Shown here: positions 6,145-12,830 of the stretch, piece after piece | Numbering within the stretch: the stretch's first letter is position 1 | Layout of the letters: every line of letters begins with the position of its first letter | Origin: Bacillota bacterium | GTDB taxonomy: Bacteria; Bacillota; Clostridia; Oscillospirales; Ruminococcaceae | Assembly: GCA_023395435.1 (NCBI GenBank) | Contig: JAEWZG010000024.1 | Coordinates: 1 to 14,065, forward strand | Direction of reading: 5' to 3' | Length of the DNA: 14,065 bases | Translations under genes and position numbers: made by a program | The notes under the pieces: generated by a model | What the model was told of the DNA's origin: nothing | Database searches by the model: none | Seen by the model: only the letters and a program-made list of their open reading frames with translations

Positions 6145-7746
6145 TTAGATTTCCTCCAACAGATTTATAAAGTCCTCAATGTTCTTCTTAGCTTCCTCAT
6201 CGTCAGTAGTAATTTCTTTCATAAGAGACAATAAGTCATTCTGCGACTGTTTAATATCACTGTTGTTTTTTTTCATATCACATATGAGCTCTGCAAAGTC
6301 AACCTCTTCCTCCTCTTCAAATGTATCAACATAACGGGGGATATTAAGATTAAAATCATTTTTAAGAATATCTTCATAGCTTGCTACATATGCTTCTTTT
6401 TCAACAGTTTCTCTGTTCATATAAAGCTCAACAACACGATCAATGTTTTCATCATTCATTGTGTTCTGCTTTTTACCTTTTTGGAATTCCTTAGATGCAT
6501 CAATAAAAAGAACGTCTCTGCCGTCTCTTTGTTTTTTCAACACCACAATACAGGTTGGAATAGGGGTGTTATAAAACAAGTTTGCAGGAAGACCAATAAC
6601 AGCATAAATCGAGCCGCTCTCAAGGAGTTTCTGACGAATTTTGCCTTCAGTGCCACCTCTGAAAAGCACACCATGTGGAAGTACAATTGCCATTGTTCCT
6701 GTTGCTTTTAAATGATAAAAGCCATGCAATAGGAATGCATAATCAGCCTTTGATTTTGGAGCCAATACGCCATAATCGCTAAATCTTTCATCTGATAGAA
6801 AACCTGGAGCTGCAGACCAGTTTGCAGAATAGGGTGGGTTCATTACTACCATATTAAAATCTGTTTCTTCTGTTGTTGGCCAGTCAGAATCCAAGGTATC
6901 TGCATTATGCAGTTTCTGATTTTCAGGAGCAATTCCATGCAAGAACATATTCATACGAGCCAAATTATATGTCGACGGCATTAATTCCTGTCCATAATAT
7001 TTAATATATTCCGATTTTGAAGAATATTTTTTTGCGTCCAAAAGCAGTGAACCTGATCCCATGCACGGATCATAAACACTTAAGCCTTTTTTATCTTCCT
7101 GTCCTGCAATAGCAATACGAGTAAGAATTTGTGCTGGCCCTTGTGCAGTATAGAACTCTCCCGCTTTTTTTCCTGTTTCAGATGCAAACTGTCCGATTAA
7201 ATATTCGTATGCATTTCCAAGAATATCTCCTTCAATATTAAGAAGGTCAGCTTTGTTTATTTCTTTAATTAAATCTGCAATGGTTCTGCTTTGTTTTGTA
7301 TCGCCTGTTCCCAAACGATTAGAATACAAGTCAATATCATCAAACATATTTTCAAACAGCTGATCTGATTCTTCTATATCATTAAAGGCTTTTTGAAGTT
7401 CTTCTCTTTGGAACTTGTTTGTCTCCACTTTTTCAACCAGTTTTGTATAAGTGTACTCTGGTTCAATTACATAGTGACATGTTTCTTTGATTTCTTTTAG
7501 CAAATCCTTTGCATCTTTAGATTTCATAATATCCTCATAAGCCTTTTGAGCCTGAAGCATAGACTCTGGTTTACAATCATTAATTAAATCATAAACTTTA
7601 ACAAGGAAAGTATCTGATAAATATTTGTAAAACACCATACCCAATAAATAATTTTTGTATTCATTAGCATCCATCTTTGAACGTAAAATATCTGCGCCAC
7701 TCCATAATACATTTAATAAATCTTTGCTATTTTCTAAATTTGCCAT
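6145..7746 (-). CDS. hsdM: Type I R-M adenine methyltransferase HsdM
   Basis: HsdM transfers a methyl group from S-adenosylmethionine to adenine in the site chosen by HsdS, and is a core part of the restriction complex. The 533 residues show a helical N-terminal HsdM domain (about 1-165, starting MANLENSKDLLNVLWSGADI), then the N6-adenine methyltransferase fold: GEFYT (196-200), SAM-binding motif DPCMGSGS (226-233), and catalytic NPPY (303-306) in VVMNPPYSANW. The C-terminus is charged and helical (EEEEEVDFAELICDMKKNNS). The length is typical. ATG 7746 follows GGAG eight bases upstream. The gene sits 58 bases after the MazF-like gene, with no strong promoter seen in the gap, so it is probably cotranscribed from the promoter at 8841-8868. 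Confidence 0.97.
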   Translation of the reverse strand: MANLENSKDLLNVLWSGADILRSKMDANEYKNYLLGMVFYKYLSDTFLVKVYDLINDCKPESMLQAQKAYEDIMKSKDAKDLLKEIKETCHYVIEPEYTYTKLVEKVETNKFQREELQKAFNDIEESDQLFENMFDDIDLYSNRLGTGDTKQSRTIADLIKEINKADLLNIEGDILGNAYEYLIGQFASETGKKAGEFYTAQGPAQILTRIAIAGQEDKKGLSVYDPCMGSGSLLLDAKKYSSKSEYIKYYGQELMPSTYNLARMNMFLHGIAPENQKLHNADTLDSDWPTTEETDFNMVVMNPPYSANWSAAPGFLSDERFSDYGVLAPKSKADYAFLLHGFYHLKATGTMAIVLPHGVLFRGGTEGKIRQKLLESGSIYAVIGLPANLFYNTPIPTCIVVLKKQRDGRDVLFIDASKEFQKGKKQNTMNDENIDRVVELYMNRETVEKEAYVASYEDILKNDFNLNIPRYVDTFEEEEEVDFAELICDMKKNNSDIKQSQNDLLSLMKEITTDDEEAKKNIEDFINLLEEI

Positions 7747-7804
7747 ATAATAATCTCCATTCTTAATTTTTATAGTAACCTTATATAAAACTGCCTATTT
7801 AACA

Positions 7805-8149
7805 TTAAACTGCCATATTTAGTTGAGTCATTAAAGCATTTTGAATTCTATTTCTCATAGATATATCGCTTACTGTTCCAACCTTATCACGAAGAAGCTT
7901 TTTATCCAAAGTAATAATCTGTTCGCCTAATATCACACTTGATTTTAATAATCCATATCCTATAATAGCAACATGTGTAGGCAATGCATGTTTGCACTGT
8001 TTTGACGTCAAAGGCAGAACTGTTACAACCGGTGAAAACATATTGTTCTTATCATTTGATACCACAATAACTGGACGAACGCCCTGTTGCACCTGACTTC
8101 CGGAAATAGTTGGAAGTTCAGCTAAATAAATATCTCCATATTTACACAT
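7805..8149 (-). CDS. MazF/PemK-family endoribonuclease toxin
   Basis: This 114-residue protein has the layout of MazF/PemK (EndoA-like) toxins, which cut mRNA at short motifs. Visible blocks are GDIYLAELP (5-13), QGVRPVIVVSND (22-33) with R25 as the likely catalytic arginine, the strand TVLPLTS (43-49) with T48 and S49 in the active-site position, and LGEQIITLDKKLL (74-86). ATG 8149 follows AAGGAG. No MazE-like or other small antitoxin gene lies beside it; the upstream neighbour, 30 bases away, is the half-size HsdS and the downstream neighbour is hsdM. The antitoxin may be elsewhere, may have been lost, or a neighbour may play that part. Such toxins also occur as apparent singletons in R-M loci, where they could act as an abortive-infection fallback; that role is inference. 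Confidence 0.9.
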   Translation of the reverse strand: MCKYGDIYLAELPTISGSQVQQGVRPVIVVSNDKNNMFSPVVTVLPLTSKQCKHALPTHVAIIGYGLLKSSVILGEQIITLDKKLLRDKVGTVSDISMRNRIQNALMTQLNMAV

Positions 8150-8179
8150 AAATACATATCTCCTTCCTAAAAGTTTTCT

Positions 8180-8764
8180 TTAATTCTTATCAAGCATTTG
8201 CATCATACTTAAAGCATACTGTTTAAGTAAATCCGCTTCACGCTTCATTAAATATTCTTGATTTAATATAATTTTGTACATATCACCAATTTTTTTCTGT
8301 TGATCTATATCAATTAATTCAAACTTTATATCACCAATTGTGCCTATATTAAGTCTTGTAACGCTTTTTACAGTACCTTGCTGGTTTTTTAATATCTGTT
8401 GTTTTATAGAGTTTGCTTCATTAAATAGATAACAAAAATACCAAGGATATAACAAATCCTCATCAATTTCGCATTTAAGAAAATTAAGTGATAAGTATTT
8501 TCCATTACTTTTGTTTGAAACAACGCCTGCCTTACTTTTTATCATACTTATGATACAGTCACCTGGTTTAACAATATCCTCTTTGCCTTGCCCATACTCA
8601 TTCTCATTTGTTTCAGATAATTGATTACTTACTCTTAAATCATTTTCAAAATCCTCGATGTTATAAATTTTCTTTTCAGATAATTTATCTTCTTGCTTTC
8701 TTGAAAGATTTGTTCCAGTAGAAAATCTAACAACATCACTAAAGCGAACCATTTCTTTTTTCAT
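8180..8764 (-). CDS. Half-size HsdS-like protein, single target domain
   Basis: The 194 residues look like one half of an HsdS: an opening MVRFSDVVRFSTGTNLSRKQ, one target-recognition domain including KPGDCIISMIKSKAGVVSNK and the turn GTVKSVTRLNIGTIGDIKF, then a coiled coil (about 155-190: DQQKKIGDMYKIILNQEYLM and on). There is no second domain or frameshift, and the ends look complete. Single-TRD HsdS proteins can dimerise to form a symmetric specificity subunit, so this could give HsdM/HsdR a second, palindromic specificity. It shares little with the full HsdS of this operon. It is the first gene of the operon, with the MazF-type toxin next. ATG 8764 follows GGAAAGGG; an ATG at residue 5 is possible. 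It could instead partner or neutralise the toxin, or compete with the full HsdS. Confidence 0.8.
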   Translation of the reverse strand: MKKEMVRFSDVVRFSTGTNLSRKQEDKLSEKKIYNIEDFENDLRVSNQLSETNENEYGQGKEDIVKPGDCIISMIKSKAGVVSNKSNGKYLSLNFLKCEIDEDLLYPWYFCYLFNEANSIKQQILKNQQGTVKSVTRLNIGTIGDIKFELIDIDQQKKIGDMYKIILNQEYLMKREADLLKQYALSMMQMLDKN

Positions 8765-8840
8765 AGAACCCTTTCCTTTCTTGTTTTTATAAAAAATTGC
8801 TTTCTGTTATTTAACTAAATTTCAATCACCTTATATCAGT

Positions 8841-8868
8841 ATTATATCAAATATATTCTATTTGTCAA
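8841..8868 (-). promoter_or_regulatory. Strong promoter of the R-M operon
   Basis: Read leftward, TTGACA (8868-8863), a 16-bp spacer and TATAAT (8846-8841) match the sigma-A consensus. It points at the half-HsdS start at 8764, giving a leader of about 70 bases. No other promoter of similar quality was seen before hsdM, hsdS or hsdR, so it probably drives all five genes. Confidence 0.85.
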
Positions 8869-8911
8869 TAGTTTTTTAAAAAATAAAATAAAAGTTTTTT
8901 AATTAAAAAAC
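8869..8911. promoter_or_regulatory. A/T tract and palindrome behind the R-M promoter
   Basis: Just upstream of the R-M promoter -35 the DNA is almost pure A and T in phased runs, as in an UP element or bent DNA. It ends in an 18-bp perfect palindrome, GTTTTTTAATTAAAAAAC (8894-8911), which could bind a regulator. Function is inferred from position only. Confidence 0.45.
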
Positions 8912-8966
8912 ATTAAACAATTACTAGCTTAAATACCGTGCTTTATTAACTTAATCTGCATCAACA

Positions 8967-8996
8967 ATCAAACGATACCCCTATTATCAAACGATA
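8967..8996. repeat. 11-bp direct repeat in the intergenic region
   Basis: ATCAAACGATA occurs at 8967-8977 and 8986-8996, 19 bp apart start to start. The spacing is close to two helical turns, as in binding sites of some response regulators. The nearest promoters are the R-M promoter about 100 bp left and the bacteriocin-side promoter about 240 bp right. It might bind a regulator of either operon. Confidence 0.5.
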
Positions 8997-9020
8997 GCTT
9001 TTTATAAAACACCCCAAAAC

Positions 9021-9078
9021 AGTAAAATCCCCTCAGAAAAAGTGATAATTTCGCTCTTCTGAGGGGTTATGTTTTACT
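9021..9078. other. Long nested hairpin
   Basis: CCCCTCAGAA (9029-9038) pairs perfectly with TTCTGAGGGG (9057-9066). Outside it AGTAAAA (9021-9027) pairs with TTTTACT (9072-9078), and inside it AGTGA (9041-9045) pairs with TCGCT (9051-9055) with one G-T pair. Together this is about 22 base pairs. T-rich bases follow the GGGG arm on both strands, so it could be a bidirectional terminator, but no gene runs into it from either side. It may be a relic of lost genes or a structured RNA. Confidence 0.6.
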
Positions 9079-9127
9079 ATATAAGCTCCTCAAACCCTTT
9101 ATATAAAGGCTTTCAAGGCATAAAGAA

Positions 9128-9161
9128 AAGAACCTCAACTTGTATTAAAGCTGAGGTTCTT
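9128..9161. terminator. Second intergenic hairpin, terminator-like
   Basis: AAGAACCTCAACT (9128-9140) pairs with AGCTGAGGTTCTT (9149-9161), 12 of 13 positions. Leftward, the stem runs into TTCTTTTCTTT, a fair T-run; rightward it is followed by ATTTGAC. No annotated gene reads into it. A 14-bp perfect palindrome, CCTTTATATAAAGG, lies just before it at 9096-9109. Confidence 0.55.
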
Positions 9162-9185
9162 ATTTGACAAATGCTTTCACCTTTG

Positions 9186-9223
9186 ATACAAATGCACCTA
9201 TTTAGAATTGGGTGCGTTTGTAT
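9186..9223. promoter_or_regulatory. Large dyad upstream of the bacteriocin-side promoter
   Basis: ATACAAATGCACC (9186-9198) and GGTGCGTTTGTAT (9211-9223) are inverted copies matching at 12 of 13 positions, separated by 12 bp. The right arm ends 13 bp before the -35 at 9237, a usual place for an operator. A weak promoter-like pair, TTGACA (9164-9169) and TACAAA (9187-9192), overlaps the left arm. No T-run follows, so it is not a terminator. Confidence 0.5.
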
Positions 9224-9236
9224 TACCAATTAAATA

Positions 9237-9265
9237 TTGACATAGTAATAAGAAAATAGTAAAAT
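9237..9265 (+). promoter_or_regulatory. Promoter of the four-helix membrane protein gene
   Basis: TTGACA (9237-9242), a 17-bp spacer and TAAAAT (9260-9265, one mismatch to TATAAT) give a good sigma-A promoter, with about 40 bases of leader before ATG 9310. Confidence 0.8.
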
Positions 9266-9309
9266 AATATAAACAAAAATAAAATACTAATAAATGGGAT
9301 GGTGACATA

Positions 9310-9765
9310 ATGGTCAAACCTGATGAAGTTCCTTGTCTTTTAATTAATGAGAAAAGAAGTTTACTTTTTGATTTAAACAAACTTTTAATTTGGTCAAAGC
9401 GGATAAATATAGCAAGTATTATAATTCATTTTGTAACCTTAGGAATATTAGGTTGGACAGCCTTTATTTCAATAGCATTTAATGGAGATGATCGTCCAAT
9501 AGATTTCTACACATATATTTTTAAAATATTATTATTGTCAGTAGCTTGTTTTTTTCTATGTTCGCAGTATAAATTATTCAATCTTATACTAGCAATTGTT
9601 TTCCAGTTGTATATATTTGCTTGTTTAAATGGCATTGTTACATTTTTGTGTATATTTCCTATAATGATTATTTTTATGTGTTTGGTATTAATAAGAAACA
9701 TCCCACTATACCAAGCATTGGAAAAAGAAGAAGGGTATCCATACTTTTTGGAGAATAAAAGATAA
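9310..9765 (+). CDS. Four-helix membrane protein of unknown function
   Basis: This is a 151-residue integral membrane protein. After a soluble N-terminus (about 1-31) there are four hydrophobic stretches, near residues 33-57, 68-85, 89-106 and 109-128, and a short charged tail with EKEEGYPYFLENK. No catalytic motif is visible. The ribosome site is modest (GGTG, five bases before ATG 9310). It has its own promoter and a dyad upstream, and lies 138 bases before the secreted bacteriocin-like protein, with only a weak hairpin between, so read-through is possible. In bacteriocin loci small multi-helix proteins are often immunity proteins, which makes that the leading guess; it is unproven. It does not match any family I can name, and an unrelated cargo gene is possible. 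Confidence 0.75.
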   Translation: MVKPDEVPCLLINEKRSLLFDLNKLLIWSKRINIASIIIHFVTLGILGWTAFISIAFNGDDRPIDFYTYIFKILLLSVACFFLCSQYKLFNLILAIVFQLYIFACLNGIVTFLCIFPIMIIFMCLVLIRNIPLYQALEKEEGYPYFLENKR

Positions 9766-9826
9766 ATTTTAATTATTGCCAAAATACTGATTATTTTACA
9801 ATAATTTAATAAAACTTTAATTACTA

Positions 9827-9855
9827 TTGACTTTTACACTTTTTTCATATATTAT
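9827..9855 (+). promoter_or_regulatory. Promoter of the bacteriocin-like gene
   Basis: TTGACT (9827-9832) and TATTAT (9850-9855) are 17 bp apart, one mismatch each from consensus. A TATAAT at 9853-9858 is better in sequence but lies 20 bp from the -35. The flanks are nearly pure A/T. The leader is about 40 bases to ATG 9904. Confidence 0.6.
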
Positions 9856-9903
9856 AATATTGTAAATTAATATTAATTTTATAATAAAATTTTGGAGGAA
9901 AAT

Positions 9904-10335
9904 ATGAAAAAGAAAGCGAAAGTAACAACTATAACTATTATTACTTGTGTTTTAGCATTAACACAGGTAATTCCGTCAAGTGCAAAAATGATGATTGCAA
10001 CACAAAATTATAACAGTAGCTTAGGTTCATTTACTGATAAAGCTATTACAAATAATTCGTGGGAAACATATAGGTCTTTAGATATTAATGACAAAATTGA
10101 TAATGGAATAAATCCTGTTGCAGATGTCAAGTGTGGTTTTAAAGATGGATTAACAAAAAACTATGATACTTGTAGAGTTCGTAGTTCAAAAGGGATAACG
10201 TATGAAGGTATGGTTACAAATGGAGAATCGTGGTCGTTCTCTAATCAGGGAGATCAGGGGTATTACACATATAAGGCTGAGATAGTACATAAAAACAGTA
10301 ATGTTCAATATAGGATAAATCTTTGGATTAATTAA
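9904..10335 (+). CDS. Secreted lactococcin 972-like bacteriocin candidate
   Basis: This is a 143-residue secreted protein. ATG 9904 follows GGAGG (9894-9898). The N-terminus is a Sec signal peptide: basic MKKKAK, a hydrophobic core to about residue 23, then PSSA with probable cleavage after A27. The mature part has about 116 residues and two cysteines (DVKCGF, YDTCRV) that could form a disulfide. The tail, KAEIVHKNSNVQYRINLW, resembles in spacing the end of lactococcin 972 as I recall it (KA, a central N, then Y-x-N-[FL]-W), and the downstream permease and ABC ATPase are of the type that accompanies that family. Lactococcin 972 is a Sec-exported, unmodified cell-wall-active bacteriocin. This protein is clearly longer than lactococcin 972 (91 residues), so it is a divergent member or another exported toxin in the same context. 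A terminator-like hairpin follows. Confidence 0.72.
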   Translation: MKKKAKVTTITIITCVLALTQVIPSSAKMMIATQNYNSSLGSFTDKAITNNSWETYRSLDINDKIDNGINPVADVKCGFKDGLTKNYDTCRVRSSKGITYEGMVTNGESWSFSNQGDQGYYTYKAEIVHKNSNVQYRINLWIN

Positions 10336-10344
10336 ATATAAAAC

Positions 10345-10380
10345 AAATGCGCTCAGTAACTTGTTATTGAGCGCATTTTA
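10345..10380 (+). terminator. Attenuating hairpin after the bacteriocin-like gene
   Basis: AAATGCGCTCAGTAA (10345-10359) pairs with TTATTGAGCGCATTT (10364-10378), including one G-T pair, with a 4-base loop and a short T-run. The next gene starts 17 bases later with no promoter of its own visible, so the hairpin probably acts as a partial terminator or mRNA stabiliser, raising bacteriocin over transporter expression. Confidence 0.8.
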
Positions 10381-10396
10381 GAAGTGAGGATTTACA

Positions 10397-10885
10397 ATGA
10401 CTAAGATAAAAAAAAGATTTCTAACAATTCTTATAATAATTGTAGTGTTATTTGGTTTATTTAATGCAGCTTTTTTCTTAAGAAGATATTTGTATTTTGA
10501 TAAATACAATAGTAAAATGGATAACTATGAGGCAGATATGGGGGATAAGATACTTGAAAATGGCGACCATATTGGATTTAGCGAAACAGGCTATCTCAGC
10601 ATAGATGGAGGAAATTATTATTTATCAACATCTAGAAAAGAGGATTCAACCGTTTATTTTGAGGTTATTGCATGGCCGAGAATATTCAATCATGAATATA
10701 TGATAAACTTTTTTACTCTTAATCCCCAAACACATAAAACAGAAACATCTTTTTCCTATCTTATGGATAAAAACTATAAAATAACATCAAACATTACATC
10801 AGAACAGAAAGATATCATTAAGGAAAATAAAGATTTAATATCAGATAAAATAGAAATATTGAATGATTTTTTTGGATTGGATTAA
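10397..10885 (+). CDS. Membrane-anchored extracytoplasmic protein, unknown
   Basis: The 162 residues begin with basic MTKIKKR and one hydrophobic helix (about 8-27), with no clear cleavage site after it (FFLRRYLYFDKY), so the protein is probably anchored with a soluble domain of about 130 residues outside the cell. That domain has strand-like segments (ETGYLSIDGGNYYLSTSRKE, TVYFEVIAWPR) and a helical, charged end (ITSEQKDIIKENKDLISDKI). It has no cysteines or catalytic motif. GTGAGG at 10384-10389 is the ribosome site for ATG 10397. The permease gene starts five bases after its stop, so it is in the same operon as the transporter. It may be an immunity or accessory protein of the transporter; I do not recognise the family. 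Confidence 0.78.
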   Translation: MTKIKKRFLTILIIIVVLFGLFNAAFFLRRYLYFDKYNSKMDNYEADMGDKILENGDHIGFSETGYLSIDGGNYYLSTSRKEDSTVYFEVIAWPRIFNHEYMINFFTLNPQTHKTETSFSYLMDKNYKITSNITSEQKDIIKENKDLISDKIEILNDFFGLD

Positions 10886-10889
10886 AACA

Positions 10890-12830
10890 ATGAAATCAAA
10901 ATTTTTAATTTGCTGTGTATTATTTTTTATGATGCTTTTAGTAAATACATCTTTATTTATTGAATATCCAACTCAGCTAACAACTAACCCATATATTCAA
11001 ATTGAAGGAAGCCCTAGTGTTAATAAAGATTTAATAAACAGTGTTTATAGTATTGCAAAAAATAACAATTGTGAAGTATATTATGCTGATAGTAAACTAA
11101 CTAATAACTCAACACATACAGAGTTAAGTATTTATTGCAATATTAAAACAAAAAAGTACATAGAAAATAGAAATTATATTACTGAAGGCATGCATAAAAG
11201 CTATTTTGGAAATTCTATAAATATAACATACTATCAATTTGATGATATTTATGAATTATCAGAAAACAATATAGTAAATATTTATTTTTACGGAGATTAC
11301 AATAACATTTATCAGGCTTTATATGCAATTAAAAGTAAGCATGGTTTGGATTACCAAAACTTTCAAGACTACAACATAAGAAATTATGTTGTTACAGAAC
11401 TTATAATTATTTTTTTAGCAGTTGCAGTTATTCTAGTCTTAATAAATATTTACAATAACAAATTTATAAAAAAAGAAGTAGCAATAAGGTGCATTAATGG
11501 ACAAAACATATATAAATTTATTTTTAGAAGAATAGCATATGACATTTCCTGTATTTTATTTAGTTATTTTATAATGTATATTTTTTTAAAAAAAGTAGCT
11601 AAACAGATTCCATATAATACACCTATGTTGATATTAATTTTAATTTTAATTTTAATTGAAATCGTCAATAAATTATTATTACTTCTAAAGAATCCAGTGT
11701 TAGTACTAAAAGGAAAAGATAATCTTGCTTCCATTCTTAATATGACATATTTACTCAAAATAGTTGTGTGTACATTATGCAGTATAGTAATTGCATTAAC
11801 TATGATTACAGCATATAAATCTTTTAAATATAAATCTCAAGAAGAATACTATACCGCAAAAAAGAATTACTACTTTGTATATTTTGGAAAATCTTTTTTT
11901 AATATTGCACCAAATTTACAAAATGATTTTATTAAAGACGTATATTTCAATAATGTTGATAAAATGGATATTAAGATATTTTCAAGTTTCTTTGACACTA
12001 AAATAAATAAAAAAAACACAACTATATATTATGCTAATAAAAATATGCTTAATGATATTAAATCAGAAATTAAAAATATTAATATTCAAGAAAACAAACA
12101 ATATATTTTAATACCTAGTAAATTAAATTATACCGAAGATGATGTGAAAAAAATACTTGAGTTTGCAAACAAATCCTGTAACAACAACGTTCAGGTGGTT
12201 TATATAAAAAAATCATATAGGATTATTCAAGCTGACATAAATGAGGAAAGCTTTAGTAAGTATATAGATGATCCTATTTTGTTATTAGACACCTCATATG
12301 GAATTAACTTTACTGATAATATCGCATCATTTAATAATAAAACGTTATTTAAACTTGATAGTGCAAATACAAACAAGTTTAATAATATTTATACTAAATA
12401 TAATATTAAAGAACCTTTTAGAATTACAAATGTGTATGAAACATATAGAAAATCTGTGATAAAACACGACATTACACTAAAAACCAACTTCGTAATCTTA
12501 TTTATTTTTTTATTTTTTGAGTTTTTAATTTCTATATATATAGTAAAGTTAGAATATATTTTAAACGATATAGAGTTAGCAGTAAAAAAAGTATCTGGAT
12601 ATTCTATCTGGTTAAGGATGAAAAAAGTATTATGCATAACTGCTCTTTGCAATATTTGTTCAGCAATATTATCAATATACTTATGTTATAAACTAGAGAC
12701 AAAATTATTATGGTATACTCTATTTGCTATTTTTATTACTTTTGTACTTGAAGTTCTTTTAATAGTAACTAAAACAATTAAGTTTGAAAGAACAAATATC
12801 CAAAAAATTCTCAAAGGAGGTAGTTTATGA
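10890..12830 (+). CDS. Bacteriocin-associated integral membrane protein (DUF1430 type)
   Basis: This 646-residue permease is the membrane partner of the ABC ATPase encoded next. Hydrophobic segments lie near residues 6-23, 167-187, 218-233, 245-266, 288-308, 534-553, 581-599 and 607-627, with large extracytoplasmic domains between the first two and between the fifth and sixth. That is the layout of bacteriocin-associated (putative immunity) membrane proteins found beside lactococcin 972-type peptides. The segments IKKEVAIRCINGQN and IELAVKKVSGYS, each at a cytoplasmic helix end, are the MacB/FtsX-like repeats expected of the family. ATG 10890 is preferred; the frame is open from ATG 10863, which would overlap the previous gene and lacks a ribosome site. 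The stop overlaps the ATPase start (ATGA). It probably exports or protects against the bacteriocin; which of the two is unresolved for the whole family. Confidence 0.87.
   Translation: MKSKFLICCVLFFMMLLVNTSLFIEYPTQLTTNPYIQIEGSPSVNKDLINSVYSIAKNNNCEVYYADSKLTNNSTHTELSIYCNIKTKKYIENRNYITEGMHKSYFGNSINITYYQFDDIYELSENNIVNIYFYGDYNNIYQALYAIKSKHGLDYQNFQDYNIRNYVVTELIIIFLAVAVILVLINIYNNKFIKKEVAIRCINGQNIYKFIFRRIAYDISCILFSYFIMYIFLKKVAKQIPYNTPMLILILILILIEIVNKLLLLLKNPVLVLKGKDNLASILNMTYLLKIVVCTLCSIVIALTMITAYKSFKYKSQEEYYTAKKNYYFVYFGKSFFNIAPNLQNDFIKDVYFNNVDKMDIKIFSSFFDTKINKKNTTIYYANKNMLNDIKSEIKNINIQENKQYILIPSKLNYTEDDVKKILEFANKSCNNNVQVVYIKKSYRIIQADINEESFSKYIDDPILLLDTSYGINFTDNIASFNNKTLFKLDSANTNKFNNIYTKYNIKEPFRITNVYETYRKSVIKHDITLKTNFVILFIFLFFEFLISIYIVKLEYILNDIELAVKKVSGYSIWLRMKKVLCITALCNICSAILSIYLCYKLETKLLWYTLFAIFITFVLEVLLIVTKTIKFERTNIQKILKGGSL
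11634..11657 (+). repeat. Hexanucleotide tandem repeat in the permease gene
   Basis: Four perfect TTAATT units encode the alternating Leu-Ile run in the fourth membrane segment (LILILILILI). A unit of six bases keeps the frame, so copy-number change would lengthen or shorten the helix by two residues rather than switch the gene off. Confidence 0.85.

Noticed and set aside
5224..6170. Plus-strand frames within hsdS
   Set aside because: They are opposite-strand shadows of a well-supported HsdS and have no promoter or ribosome site.
8180..8764. Half-HsdS as a broken or frameshifted full hsdS
   Set aside because: The gene has a clean start, stop, target domain and terminal coiled coil, and no second-domain remnant lies between it and the MazF-like gene.
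9198..9380. 60-residue minus-strand frame
   Set aside because: It overlaps the promoter and start of the 9310 gene and its hydrophobic content comes from AT-rich DNA; no ribosome site was seen.
9507..9782. Minus-strand frame opposite the four-helix protein
   Set aside because: It is antisense to a frame with clear membrane topology and its own promoter, and has no ribosome site or family features.
9853..9858. TATAAT as -10 of the bacteriocin promoter
   Set aside because: It lies 20 bp from the TTGACT hexamer; TATTAT at 9850-9855 gives the proper 17-bp spacing. A different start could still use it.
10863..10889. Earlier permease start (MIFLDWIKT)
   Set aside because: It overlaps the previous gene, lacks a ribosome site and adds a charged, non-conserved lead before the hydrophobic N-terminus. 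It cannot be fully excluded.
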